Notes: generated by a model not told the origin, from the sequence alone. A DNA stretch of 62,634 nt from Rubricella sp038526735 (GCA_038526735.1 JBCBGM010000013.1:1-62634), one strand, 5' to 3'; counted from the stretch's first letter, positions 34,768-43,377 are shown. Numbers and translations are program-made.

Positions 34768-35837
34768 GCGCAGCGCAACAGCTGTGCACCCTCGGCGCGC
34801 CGCAGAATAGGCCGCGCCGAAAGCCCATAAGACCGCGGCGCGCTGCGCAATCCGGGGTGCAGCGAGAGCAACCGGTCCACATCAAGCTCCGCCACAGCCT
34901 CAAGGCTGACCGGGCCAGGCAAAAACGTCTCCGCCTCGACACCATTGGCGAAGATGACCTCGTGATTGTCTAACAGGAGGTGGTGATAGGTGATCCACAG
35001 GCGCCGCACTCGTTCCACCCCCGGCAGCCCCAAAAGCGCACTCGCGGGGGCAAACACCTCATGCTCTCCGAACTTCAGCTGCGCCTCCCAGCCCTTCAGC
35101 ACCATCCGGTGTTGTGGCGAGACGAACAGCGGCTGATCAGCCCCCAGCACACCGGGGTGAAAGCAAATCGGCGCTGCTGGCCCAAACCCAGGAACCGAGC
35201 AAGACGCCCGCCAGCGGATCGCTTGCGGCCCGCGATCCTGCGTCAGCACAATATCGCCCACCTGCAAGCTCTCGATCGGGCGCTGGCCATAGGGGGTAGA
35301 GATTATCGTCCCCGACGCAAAACAGAAAAACCCCGCATCACCCGGCGACAGCGTCTCATAGACTACAGTATCAGGCGCGGGGCTGTTGAACTGGATTGAG
35401 GTTGTGGTGCTATCGGGCCCCACGGGCGTGGGCACATTGACCGACGTGGCCCCCACCGCAGGGCCATCGAGCGCGGTGATATTCTGCGTGCCGCCGCCAA
35501 TGTCGTAAAAGTCATCCACCGACCCGGTGACCGTATTCACGATGGCATAGGCTTCGTAATTGGTCGCGCCGCCACCGTCCGGATCGGTCAAAAAGATCGG
35601 ATAAACGTCTGCTGAGATGACATAAATATATTCATTCGCATTCGTGTCATAGGTAACGTCGGCCACGGTATCGAGCGTGACCGTAAAGCCAACCGTGCCA
35701 TCGGCTTGATAAAACGCCGCCGTGAAATCACCGGGGTTGAGGTGCTCGGTCGGAGAGAGCGAGATCTCCAAAAACTCATCCACGCCCGTCGTGCGCGCGA
35801 ATGCGTTTGAGTAGTGCATCTCGCTGATACGCGCCAT
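34764..35837 (-). CDS. Hint domain (hedgehog/intein-like) protein
   Basis: The 357-residue protein has about 165 N-terminal residues of beta-rich, Asp/Thr-rich sequence, then a Hint_2 domain starting at Cys172 in FFCFASGTIISTPYGQRPIESL (split), with GDIVLTQDRGPQAIRW and the late ITYHHLLLDNHEVIFANGVEAETFLPG. Such proteins in Rhodobacterales are thought to be secreted and to cleave at the Hint Cys. No signal peptide is evident, and the start has GAGGGG upstream. The substrate of cleavage is unknown. Confidence 0.85.
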   Translation of the reverse strand: MARISEMHYSNAFARTTGVDEFLEISLSPTEHLNPGDFTAAFYQADGTVGFTVTLDTVADVTYDTNANEYIYVISADVYPIFLTDPDGGGATNYEAYAIVNTVTGSVDDFYDIGGGTQNITALDGPAVGATSVNVPTPVGPDSTTTSIQFNSPAPDTVVYETLSPGDAGFFCFASGTIISTPYGQRPIESLQVGDIVLTQDRGPQAIRWRASCSVPGFGPAAPICFHPGVLGADQPLFVSPQHRMVLKGWEAQLKFGEHEVFAPASALLGLPGVERVRRLWITYHHLLLDNHEVIFANGVEAETFLPGPVSLEAVAELDVDRLLSLHPGLRSAPRSYGLSARPILRRAEGAQLLRCA

Positions 35838-35922
35838 GAAGTCCCCTCAGAACTGGCAGCAATGCGACTCACAACTGCCCCCCGACAGCGTCGTCAGTAT
35901 GTGGTAAACAGTCTATTTACGC

Positions 35923-35949
35923 AAAAGGCCCGGAAAATCCGGGCCTTTT
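35923..35949. terminator. bidirectional intrinsic terminator after rplT
   Basis: AAAAGGCCCGGA pairs with TCCGGGCCTTTT over a 12-base-pair stem with an AAA loop. T-rich flanks occur on both strands. It follows the rplT stop by about 24 bases and ends the rpmI-rplT transcript. Confidence 0.9.
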
Positions 35950-35972
35950 TCATAATCGAAAGTGGAGGTGCG

Positions 35973-36338
35973 TTACGCTGGAAGCGCTGCTTTCGCCTGA
36001 TCTACAATGGCGTTGAACGCTGTGGGCTCATGCACCGCCAGGTCTGCAAGAACCTTACGGTCCACCTCGATCCCGGCAAGCGACAGGCCGTTGATGAACC
36101 GCGAATAGGTCATCTCGGCATCGTGTGCGCGCACACCAGCATTGATCCGTTGGATCCAGAGCGCGCGGAACGTCCGCTTTTTGACCTTACGGTCGCGGGT
36201 TGCATACTGCTGCGCCTTATCAACAGCCTGGGTCGCGGTGCGGAAGTTCGACTTCCGTGCGCCGTAATAGCCCTTGGCGGCTTTGATAATCTTCTTGTGG
36301 CGTGCGTGGGTGACGGTTCCGCCTTTAACGCGTGACAT
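35973..36338 (-). CDS. rplT: 50S ribosomal protein L20
   Basis: L20 binds 23S rRNA and is needed early in large-subunit assembly. The 121-residue product MSRVKGGTVTHARHKKIIK with RDRKVKKRTFRALWIQRINAG is canonical in sequence and length. It follows rpmI after a 13-base gap and is ended by a strong terminator. infC, often upstream in other bacteria, is absent here. Confidence 0.98.
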   Translation of the reverse strand: MSRVKGGTVTHARHKKIIKAAKGYYGARKSNFRTATQAVDKAQQYATRDRKVKKRTFRALWIQRINAGVRAHDAEMTYSRFINGLSLAGIEVDRKVLADLAVHEPTAFNAIVDQAKAALPA

Positions 36339-36351
36339 ATCTCAATCCCCC

Positions 36352-36552
36352 TCAGCGATCGTATGGCATGTAAGACTTCACGATACGCGCGTCTGGATCA
36401 GACAGCGTCGTGGTCCCACGGGCATTGCGAAGGAATTTGTTGGTGCGCTTGATCATGCCGTGGCGCTTACCTGCTTGGCCTGCAAGCACTTTGCCTTTGG
36501 CTGTCACCTTGAAGCGCTTTTTGGCGCTTGACTTGGTCTTCATCTTGGGCAT
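36352..36552 (-). CDS. rpmI: 50S ribosomal protein L35
   Basis: L35 is a small basic large-subunit protein. The 66-residue product MPKMKTKSSAKKRFKVTAKG and KHHGMIKR-type region (here KRHGMIKRTNKFLRNARG) is canonical. It leads the rpmI-rplT operon; a possible promoter lies about 80-110 bases upstream. Confidence 0.98.
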   Translation of the reverse strand: MPKMKTKSSAKKRFKVTAKGKVLAGQAGKRHGMIKRTNKFLRNARGTTTLSDPDARIVKSYMPYDR

Positions 36553-36631
36553 TTCGGCCTCCTTGTCAGGATGCTGCGTTCAGACCTACCGCGGCAGCCC
36601 ATTTTGGCCGGGAAGATCACTCAGAGCGTGG

Positions 36632-36660
36632 CGAATACGCCCGTTTGCGGGGCTTTGCAA
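36632..36660 (-). promoter_or_regulatory. candidate rpmI promoter
   Basis: On the minus strand TTGCAA (36655-36660) and TATTCG (36632-36637) are spaced by 17 bases, about 80 bases before rpmI. The match to consensus is weak to moderate. It overlaps the region just before the NUDIX stop. Confidence 0.3.
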
Positions 36661-36666
36661 GGGCCG

Positions 36667-37290
36667 TCAGGCAAACTCGGTTGGCCTGTGCGGATCACGC
36701 GCATGACGAAACGCAGTTGCAATATCCTCAGCCCATGTGCGGTTCACCGAGAGCTCGGGCAACGCATCCTCGGCAAAAAAACCGACATCGAGGGTTTCTG
36801 CGCCGGGCTTGGGCGTGCCTTCCGCCTCACACAGAAAATGCAGCTTGTAGAAATCGCGCACCTTCAGGCTGTGGTTGGGGTGTTGCTGATAGTGGATCGC
36901 ATAGAGCTTTTGCACCGTCGCCCGCAGCCCCGCCTCTTCAAACGTCTCTTTCACCGCATTTTCTGCCGCCGACAGGCCCACATCCGCATAGCCACCCGGC
37001 ATCGCCCATTTGCCGTCGGCTTTCTCTCGCACCAAAAGGAGACGCCCCTCCCGGATGATCGCGGCTCGCACATCCACCTTCGGCGTCGCATACCCCTGCT
37101 CTCCGGGCTTCAAGAGCCCCTCGATGCGCACCACCGGCACATCCGCCAAATCCGCAAGCATCGCTTCCGCCATCGCGCGCAGCTCGTCATAGCGCTCGCG
37201 GTCATAAGGGTCTTTCGTAAAATGCTGCCCCGTCGTGGCTAACGCCTGAAGCCGCTTTGCCCGCTCCAGCCACCGCCGATCAAGGCTCAT
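36667..37290 (-). CDS. NUDIX hydrolase with N-terminal NUDIX_N domain
   Basis: The 207-residue protein has a helical N-terminal domain (about 1-65) followed by the Nudix fold with the box GGYADVGLSAAENAVKETFEEAGL (split). The first box Glu is Leu here and the second Arg is Lys, so metal binding may differ from the standard form; the KE..EE part is kept. The substrate, probably a nucleoside diphosphate derivative, is unknown. It overlaps the upstream small gene by ATGA. Confidence 0.88.
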   Translation of the reverse strand: MSLDRRWLERAKRLQALATTGQHFTKDPYDRERYDELRAMAEAMLADLADVPVVRIEGLLKPGEQGYATPKVDVRAAIIREGRLLLVREKADGKWAMPGGYADVGLSAAENAVKETFEEAGLRATVQKLYAIHYQQHPNHSLKVRDFYKLHFLCEAEGTPKPGAETLDVGFFAEDALPELSVNRTWAEDIATAFRHARDPHRPTEFA

Positions 37291-37514
37291 AGGATAAAGG
37301 CCACCACATAGATCAGGCCGCGCATGACTCCGTCGAGAGACGCACCAAGCGGCATTGTCACCTCAAGATAAAGCGCCGCCGAAACACAGGCCAAAACCCA
37401 CACAACCGGGCGCCATCCCGGCTGATCGAGGCTGATCGCAATCACCACCCGGGCAACCGTGATCAAAAGCAGCAGACCATAGCCCGCCATGATCAACAGA
37501 TCGCCGTCGCTCAT
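37287..37514 (-). CDS. 75-residue membrane protein
   Basis: The protein MSDGDLLIMAGYGLLLLITV has three hydrophobic stretches (IMAGYGLLLLITVARVVIAI, WVLACVSAALYLEVTM and MRGLIYVVAFIL). No family is recognised. It starts 6 bases after the pyk stop and overlaps the NUDIX start by 4, so it belongs to a pyk-membrane protein-NUDIX unit. Confidence 0.7.
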   Translation of the reverse strand: MSDGDLLIMAGYGLLLLITVARVVIAISLDQPGWRPVVWVLACVSAALYLEVTMPLGASLDGVMRGLIYVVAFIL

Positions 37515-37520
37515 GGACGG

Positions 37521-38966
37521 TTAGGCCTTTTCACCTTCAAAAATCTCCTGCTCACGACACGGCGCGACGCGCAGGATATTCGTGGAACCCGAAACATTGA
37601 AGGGGATGCCAGCAGTCACGATGATCTTGTCCGTCTCGGTGGCAAAGCCCTCTTCCTTCGCGGCCCGCGCGGCACTGACGACTGCGAGCTTAAACCGCTC
37701 CACCTCAGGCGTTTGCACGCAATGCAGCCCCCACACGAGCATCAGCTTGCGGGCCGTCTCGATCTTGGGCGTCAACGCGATGATCGGAACCTTTGGGCGT
37801 TCGCGCGCCGCGAGCATCGCCGTCGTGCCGCCATGGGTGAAGGTACAGATGGCCTTCACGTCAATGGTCTCTGCCACCTCGCGGGCGGCCACAGTAATCG
37901 ACTCCGAAACGCCTTTGCCCGGAGGCGTCCGCGACGCCTCGATGATCTGGGTGTAGAGCCCATCGCGCTCGATCTCTTGCGCGATTTTGTCCATCGTTTG
38001 CACAGCCTCAACCGGATAGTCCCCAGCGGCAGACTCCGCTGAGAGCATCACCGCATCCGCACCCTCATAGATCGCCTGTGCAACGTCAGAGACCTCGGCC
38101 CGCGTCGGGATCGGTGAGGTGATCATGCTCTCCAGCATCTGCGTGGCCACGATGACTGGCTTGCCCTTGGCCCGGCACGCGCGGATCAACCGCTTCTGGA
38201 TCGGCGGGACAGATTGCACCGGCAGTTCAACGCCCAAATCGCCACGCGCCACCATAATCCCATCCGAGGCCGCGAGAATATCGTCAAACTGAGACAGCGC
38301 CGCCGGCTTCTCGATCTTGGCCACGATAGAGGCCCGCCCCTTCGCCAGCGCGCGCGCCTCTTCCACATCCTCAGGCCGCTGCACGAACGAGAGCGCCAGC
38401 CAATCCACCCCCAGCTCGCAGACAAACTCCAGGTCAGCGCGGTCTTTGTCAGACAGGGCCGCCACGGGCAGCACCACGTCCGGCACGTTCACGCCCTTGC
38501 GGTTGGAGATCTCGCCCCCAACCTCCACCACGCAATCAGCACTGGAGTTGTCGCAGGCTTTCACCGTCAGCCGAATCTTTCCGTCGTTCACCAAGAGCGT
38601 CGCCCCCGGCTCAAGCGCCTCAAAAATCTCGGTATGGGGGAGCATCACGCGCGTCGCATCACCCGGAGTATCATCCAGATCGAAGCGAAACGCCTGCCCG
38701 ATCTCCAGCATCTCCGCCCCATTCGCGAACACGCCACAGCGTAATTTCGGCCCCTGCAAATCCGCCAAAATCGCCGCCGGGCGGCGCAGCTCAACTTCCA
38801 ACTCGCGGATCATGTGGTGGCGCTCGCGCATGTCGCTGTGCCCGCCGTGGGACATGTTCAGACGAAACACATCCGCACCCGCCTCAAAGAGCGCCTTGAT
38901 GCTCTCACGGGTGGAGGATGACGGCCCCAAGGTTGCGACCACTTTAACTCGACGATCTCGCTTCAT
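37521..38966 (-). CDS. pyk: pyruvate kinase
   Basis: Pyruvate kinase makes ATP and pyruvate from phosphoenolpyruvate. The 481-residue product has the N-terminal RRVKVVATLGPSS, the catalytic signature with VAKIEKPAAL (Lys) and MVARGDLGVELP, and the C-terminal PK_C domain (ICTFTHGGTTA). Length and motifs are canonical. It is divergent from the N-formylglutamate amidohydrolase gene with about 200 bases between. Confidence 0.97.
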   Translation of the reverse strand: MKRDRRVKVVATLGPSSSTRESIKALFEAGADVFRLNMSHGGHSDMRERHHMIRELEVELRRPAAILADLQGPKLRCGVFANGAEMLEIGQAFRFDLDDTPGDATRVMLPHTEIFEALEPGATLLVNDGKIRLTVKACDNSSADCVVEVGGEISNRKGVNVPDVVLPVAALSDKDRADLEFVCELGVDWLALSFVQRPEDVEEARALAKGRASIVAKIEKPAALSQFDDILAASDGIMVARGDLGVELPVQSVPPIQKRLIRACRAKGKPVIVATQMLESMITSPIPTRAEVSDVAQAIYEGADAVMLSAESAAGDYPVEAVQTMDKIAQEIERDGLYTQIIEASRTPPGKGVSESITVAAREVAETIDVKAICTFTHGGTTAMLAARERPKVPIIALTPKIETARKLMLVWGLHCVQTPEVERFKLAVVSAARAAKEEGFATETDKIIVTAGIPFNVSGSTNILRVAPCREQEIFEGEKA

Positions 38967-39169
38967 GCCCTGCCCTCGTATACGGCGGTCTTCAAACCGC
39001 TTTTGTGCGTGGGTTTAGCGACACTCTAACGGCATGTAACGGAAAATCCGTGACATTTTCTGTCGTTTTGACCCGCAACTCTAGACAGACGTTACTCTTA
39101 GAACACGGAAGCGCTGCGCGGGCCGCACTTCAGTCGAGCTCAAAGCAGCCCACATCTCACGTTGCGCCA

Positions 39170-40024
39170 ATGAGCCGTGCACAAACAGCCCCCGCGCGCC
39201 TTGTTCCCGCCGGCACTTCGCCCTACGCGTTGCGAATGTTCGAGCCGTTCCTTCTCAGCCGCAGCCAAAGCAACTCCCGCGTGGTGGTGATCTGTGACCA
39301 CGCCCGCAACACCGTCCCCCCAGAATTGCCAGAGACGCTGGGCCTCCCCCCTGAGCGTATGGAGCGGCACATCGCCTGGGATGTCGGCGCCGAAGGCGTC
39401 GCCCGTGCCCTTGCGGAAACACTGGATGCAACGCTCGTCCTGAGCACCTACTCGCGCCTCGTGATCGACCCCAACCGCGGCCTCGATGACCCTACCCTGA
39501 TGCGCGCGATCTACGACGGCGTGATCATCCCCGCGAACCTGCACCTCGATCACGCAGAGCAGCAGCGCCGGATAAACACCTACTACCGCCCCTATCACGC
39601 CGCGATCGAGAGCGCGCTCAACCTCATCAAAGCGCGCGGCGAGGTGCCGATCATCCTCTCAATCCACAGCTACACCCCGCAACTCATCGGAAAAGCACCG
39701 CGCCCCTGGCATGTGGGCATCCTGTGGGACGAAGTGGATGGACGCCTCGCAAAACCACTGATCGCGAGCCTCGGCGCAGACCCGGACATCGTGGTCGGTG
39801 ACAATGAGCCCTACTCAGGCACGTTTCCGGGCGACACCATGGCCTCCCAGGTCTACGCGCAGGGCCTGCCCGGCACGCTCCTTGAAGTCCGCAATGACCT
39901 GATTGCTACGCCCGAAACCCAGCGCGGCTGGGGGCATCTCTTGGCGCAACATGTGAAACCGCTTCTTGAAGAGCCCGAAACGATGCGCATCTTTGATCGA
40001 ACCGGAGGACAGCCACATGGATGA
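39170..40024 (+). CDS. N-formylglutamate amidohydrolase
   Basis: The enzyme hydrolyses N-formyl-L-glutamate to formate and glutamate, late in one histidine route. The 284-residue product has VVVICDHARNTVPPEL, RHIAWDVGAEGVAR, YSRLVIDPNRGLDDP and ILSIHSYTP, the motifs of the FGase family. Two starts are possible: ATG 39170 (used here) and ATG 39236 (MFEPFLLSR), the latter closer to relatives; neither has a clear ribosome binding site. No other hut gene is near. It overlaps the DUF1244 gene. Confidence 0.85.
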   Translation: MSRAQTAPARLVPAGTSPYALRMFEPFLLSRSQSNSRVVVICDHARNTVPPELPETLGLPPERMERHIAWDVGAEGVARALAETLDATLVLSTYSRLVIDPNRGLDDPTLMRAIYDGVIIPANLHLDHAEQQRRINTYYRPYHAAIESALNLIKARGEVPIILSIHSYTPQLIGKAPRPWHVGILWDEVDGRLAKPLIASLGADPDIVVGDNEPYSGTFPGDTMASQVYAQGLPGTLLEVRNDLIATPETQRGWGHLLAQHVKPLLEEPETMRIFDRTGGQPHG

Positions 40025-40331
40025 TCAAACACGCTTGGAGCTAGAGGCCGCCGCATTCCGCACGCTGCGCGACCATTTGATGGTTGAGCGCGCGGATGTG
40101 CAGAACATCGACATGATGAACCTCGCAGGCTTCTGCCGAAACTGCCTCTCCCGCTGGTATCAAGAGGCCGCCAATGCCCGCGGGATCGAGATGACCAAGG
40201 ATGAGGCACGCGAGATCTACTACGGCATGCCCTACCCCGAATGGCGAGATAAGTATCAGACCGAGGCGACGTCAGAGCAGCAGGCGGCCTTCAAAACTGC
40301 CCTTGAAGAGAACGTCACCAACAAGTCTTGA
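40017..40331 (+). CDS. DUF1244 family protein
   Basis: The 104-residue protein contains AFRTLRDHLMVERADVQNIDMMNLAGFCRNCLSRWY (in parts), the highly conserved DUF1244 core with CRNC cysteines. The function is unknown. The ATG lies 8 bases inside the end of the amidohydrolase gene, so they are coupled. It converges on the D-amino-acid operon with an 8-base gap. Confidence 0.92.
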   Translation: MDDQTRLELEAAAFRTLRDHLMVERADVQNIDMMNLAGFCRNCLSRWYQEAANARGIEMTKDEAREIYYGMPYPEWRDKYQTEATSEQQAAFKTALEENVTNKS

Positions 40332-40339
40332 CGGGCCGC

Positions 40340-41197
40340 CTAGACGGCCGTCTTGAGGCTCTCTTCCACGTAAATCTCCCGCAACCGGCGTGCGGTGGGG
40401 CCAGGTGTTCCATCGCCCAAGGTGACCCCGTCCACCTCCACCACCGGCTGCACAAAGCTTGATGCGGCGGTGACAAACGCCTCTTTCGCGTCTTTCGCTT
40501 CCTCCGGCGTAAAGGGGCGTTCCTCAACCCGCATCTGCGCCTCCCGCGCCATGCGCAAAACCGCAGACCGCGTGATCCCATGCAGAATCGAGTTCGAGAG
40601 GTTGCGCGTCACCAGCACCCCCTCTTTCGTCACGATATAGGCGTTGTTTGAGGTGCCTTCGGTCACAGACCCGTCCTCAACCATCCAGGCATCATCGGCA
40701 CCCTTGGCCCGCGCCTCCATCTTGCAGAGCGAGGGCGCTAAAAGCTGCACCGTTTTGATATCCCTCCGCCCCCAGCGGATGTCTTCGACAAAGGCAATCT
40801 TGATGCCCTTCTCCGCCGCGGCCGTGTGGATCAGCGGTTTTTTCTGGGTAAACAGCACCACGCTTTGCGGCGTGTCCTCTGGCGGAAAGGCGAAGTCTCG
40901 GTCCGCCGCACCGCGCGTCACCTGCAGGTAAATCAACCCCTCATCCAGATCGTTGCGGTCCACGAGCTCACGGTGGATCGCCTCCATCTCGTCGTCACTC
41001 ACCGGCACCGGCATTTTGAGCTCAGAAAGAGAGCGATGCAGCCGCGCCATGTGGCCGGCAAAATCCACGAGCTTGCGCTCCAGCACCGACGTTACCTCAT
41101 AGACACCATCCGCGAACAAAAACCCGCGATCAAAGACCGAGACTTTGGCGTCCTGCTCCGGCAAATACTCTCCATTGACGTAAACTGTGCGGGTCAT
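40340..41197 (-). CDS. D-amino-acid transaminase
   Basis: The 285-residue fold-type IV PLP enzyme moves the amino group between D-amino acids and 2-oxoglutarate, so it can form D-glutamate. Lys148 in RRDIKTVQL binds PLP, Glu180 lies in DGSVTEGTSNNAYIV and the cofactor-binding GITRSAVL follows. It resembles DAAT rather than branched-chain enzymes in length and in the VFDRGFLFADGVYEV start. GGAGGGG precedes the ATG, which overlaps the dgcA stop by ATGA. It is the third gene of the dgcN-dgcA-dat operon. Confidence 0.85.
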   Translation of the reverse strand: MTRTVYVNGEYLPEQDAKVSVFDRGFLFADGVYEVTSVLERKLVDFAGHMARLHRSLSELKMPVPVSDDEMEAIHRELVDRNDLDEGLIYLQVTRGAADRDFAFPPEDTPQSVVLFTQKKPLIHTAAAEKGIKIAFVEDIRWGRRDIKTVQLLAPSLCKMEARAKGADDAWMVEDGSVTEGTSNNAYIVTKEGVLVTRNLSNSILHGITRSAVLRMAREAQMRVEERPFTPEEAKDAKEAFVTAASSFVQPVVEVDGVTLGDGTPGPTARRLREIYVEESLKTAV

Positions 41198-42171
41198 CGT
41201 GCCCCTCCTCCCCACAAGGCCGCTGGTGGCGGCTGTAGCGTTGAACCTGTGTAGTGCATGGGTGGGTCGCGGTCCTCTGCCAAGAGGAGCGGCGCATCCA
41301 GATCCACAATTTCTGCACCCTGGGCAACGAGCGCCGCCGGCGCCATCGCCAGCGACGAGCCCATCATGCACCCAACCATCACCCGAAACCCGGCCGCCGT
41401 CGCGCGCTCTTTCAGCGCAAGCGCGTGGGTCAGCCCGCCGGTTTTATCGAGCTTGATGTTGATCATGTCGTATTTACCCATAAGCGCGAGCAACCCGGTC
41501 ACATCATGCGCCGCCTCATCCGCACAAACCGGCAACGGGCGGTTCGCCTCTGCAAGGGCGGCATCCTGACCGGCGGGGAGCGGTTGCTCAACCATCACCA
41601 CGCCGAGCTCCAGAAATACCGGCGCGAGGGTTTCATACTCCGCGATGCTCCACCCCTCGTTGGCATCAATGATCAGCCGCGAGGCCGGAGCACCATCTCG
41701 CACCGCACGGATACGCTCCACATCCTCCGCACCGCCCCCGAGCTTTACCTTCAACAACGGCCGCTCCGCCGCCGCAACGGCCGCCCTGTGCATCTCTTCC
41801 GATGTGCCGAGCGAGAGGGTGTAGGCCGTCTCAAGCGCTTTAGGAGCCTCCAAACCAGCCAAGGCCCAGACGGGCCGATCCTGCGCTTGGCTTTCCCAAT
41901 CCCACAGCGCGCAATCGACGGCATTTCGCGCGGCACCCGCAGGCAGCGCGTCTTGCAAAGCGTCCCGGCTGATCCCGTCGGGAAGCGACGCAATCAATTC
42001 TGAAACACTCTCCACACTCTCGCCATAACGCGGATAGGGCGTGCATTCGCCCCGCCCGGTGATCCCGTCGCGGGTGATCTCGACCGTCACCACTGTGGCG
42101 TGGGTCCGGGCACCGCGGGCGATCACAAAAGGCTGGGCGAGGCGAAACGCCTCTGAGGATGTGCGGATCAC
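41194..42171 (-). CDS. dgcA: N-acetyl-D-glutamate racemase DgcA (dipeptide-epimerase-like)
   Basis: The 325-residue enolase-superfamily protein has the catalytic Lys pair at KVK (141-143) and Lys240 in NIKLDKTGG, and metal ligands Asp169, Glu195 and Asp218. This fits the L-Ala-D/L-Glu epimerase group. Because dgcN (DUF1611) overlaps its start by ATGA, the better reading is DgcA, which interconverts N-acetyl-D- and N-acetyl-L-glutamate in marine bacteria. A murein-peptide epimerase role cannot be ruled out. Confidence 0.8.
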   Translation of the reverse strand: MIRTSSEAFRLAQPFVIARGARTHATVVTVEITRDGITGRGECTPYPRYGESVESVSELIASLPDGISRDALQDALPAGAARNAVDCALWDWESQAQDRPVWALAGLEAPKALETAYTLSLGTSEEMHRAAVAAAERPLLKVKLGGGAEDVERIRAVRDGAPASRLIIDANEGWSIAEYETLAPVFLELGVVMVEQPLPAGQDAALAEANRPLPVCADEAAHDVTGLLALMGKYDMINIKLDKTGGLTHALALKERATAAGFRVMVGCMMGSSLAMAPAALVAQGAEIVDLDAPLLLAEDRDPPMHYTGSTLQPPPAALWGGGAR

Positions 42172-43169
42172 AGCGCCTCCAGCGCATCAACCAGCCGCGC
42201 CGCACCCTGCCGGAACGGATCAACTGACGGCAAGCCAAGCCGCGCTTCCGTCGCTGCGAGATACTCCTCCGCCGCCTCCTCATGCAGTGCCGCCGTGTTC
42301 ACCGAAACACCCACAACCTGACACGCCGGATTAACCACCTGCGCCATCGCAAGGGCCGTGTCGCGCAACACCTCAAGACGCGGGAGTTTATAGTCCGGCA
42401 ACCCGCGCATATGAGCGCGCGTCGGCTCATGGCAGAGGATCAGCGCATCCGGCTGACCACCATGGATAAGCGCCAGCGTGACCCCGGAATAAGACGCGTG
42501 AAACAAGCTACCCTGCCCCTCGATCAAATCCCAATGATCGGGGTCGTTGTCGGGCGTCAGATACTCGATCGACCCGGCCATAAAATCAGCGATCACTGCA
42601 TCAAGCGGCACGCCATCACCGGTGATCAAAATCCCTGTCTGCCCAGTGGCGCGAAAGCTCGCCTTCATCGCGCGGGCGGTCATCTCCCGCTCCATCGCAA
42701 GGGCTGTGTACATCTTGCCGACCGAGCAATCGGTGCCCACCGCCAGGCACCGCTTGCCCGCGCGCTTTACTCCCGTGGCAATCGGATACTGCACCGACGG
42801 GATCCGCACATCATGCAGCGCCCGGCCATGCGTCTGCGCCACCGCGACCAACCGCGGCTCATCCCGCAGAAGGTTGTGCAGCCCCGAAGCAACATCCAGC
42901 CCAGCCGCCAGCGCCTCTTCCAACACCGCAAGCCACGCCTCAGAGATCACACCACCCCGGTTGGCCACACCGATCACCAGCGTTTTCACCCCAGCCGCAA
43001 CAGCATCCGCGATGCTCATATCCGGCAGGCCCATATCGGCCTTGCACCCCTCCATCCGAAACTGACCCGCAGCAACCGACGGGTTCCAGTCCTTGATCCC
43101 CTGAGCGACCTTCGCGGCCAGCGGATCGGGCGCATCTCCCAGAAACAGCAGATAGGGCGGGTGAATCAT
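42168..43169 (-). CDS. dgcN: D-glutamate N-acetyltransferase DgcN (DUF1611)
   Basis: The 333-residue DUF1611 protein has a P-loop-like GTDCSVGK at 145-152 and an N-terminal Rossmann-like part with IGVANRGGVIS. Proteins of this family that pair with DgcA acetylate D-glutamate from acetyl-CoA. It heads the dgcN-dgcA-dat operon. The start was chosen at the ATG preceded by GGAGGAC; the longer frame adds 42 residues unlike the family. The upstream gap has an inverted repeat that could be an operator. Confidence 0.82.
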   Translation of the reverse strand: MIHPPYLLFLGDAPDPLAAKVAQGIKDWNPSVAAGQFRMEGCKADMGLPDMSIADAVAAGVKTLVIGVANRGGVISEAWLAVLEEALAAGLDVASGLHNLLRDEPRLVAVAQTHGRALHDVRIPSVQYPIATGVKRAGKRCLAVGTDCSVGKMYTALAMEREMTARAMKASFRATGQTGILITGDGVPLDAVIADFMAGSIEYLTPDNDPDHWDLIEGQGSLFHASYSGVTLALIHGGQPDALILCHEPTRAHMRGLPDYKLPRLEVLRDTALAMAQVVNPACQVVGVSVNTAALHEEAAEEYLAATEARLGLPSVDPFRQGAARLVDALEAL

Positions 43170-43316
43170 CGTATGTCCTCCGGGCGTGTCAAAACGATTG
43201 ATATGAGAAAGAAACCCCCGCGCAATCCCTCCCGTCTCGCTCCGCAACGAGGGACCGCGCCACCGCACCGTTTTTGGCAGACGGGACGTCGCCAATCGGA
43301 AACTTGATCCAGGACA

Positions 43317-43354
43317 AATTTTAGTCGCGATTTTCTACTAAGCTGCGACAAAAT
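43317..43354. promoter_or_regulatory. inverted repeat between dgcN and DUF2189 gene
   Basis: ATTTTAGTCGC and GCGACAAAAT face each other 16 bases apart, in an A+T-richer part of the divergent gap, 24 bases before the DUF2189 start. It could bind a GntR- or LysR-type regulator, but none is adjacent. Confidence 0.35.
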
Positions 43355-43377
43355 AACTGTTCTTTGGGAGCCACTTA

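Noticed and set aside
35838..35972. tRNA or small RNA gene in the Hint-rplT gap
   Set aside because: Only the rplT terminator is seen; no cloverleaf or further structure is present.
41194..42171. Muconate cycloisomerase or o-succinylbenzoate synthase
   Set aside because: The KVK / DANEGW / EQPL / ADE / NIKLDKTGG set and the dgcN neighbour fit dipeptide-epimerase/DgcA better.
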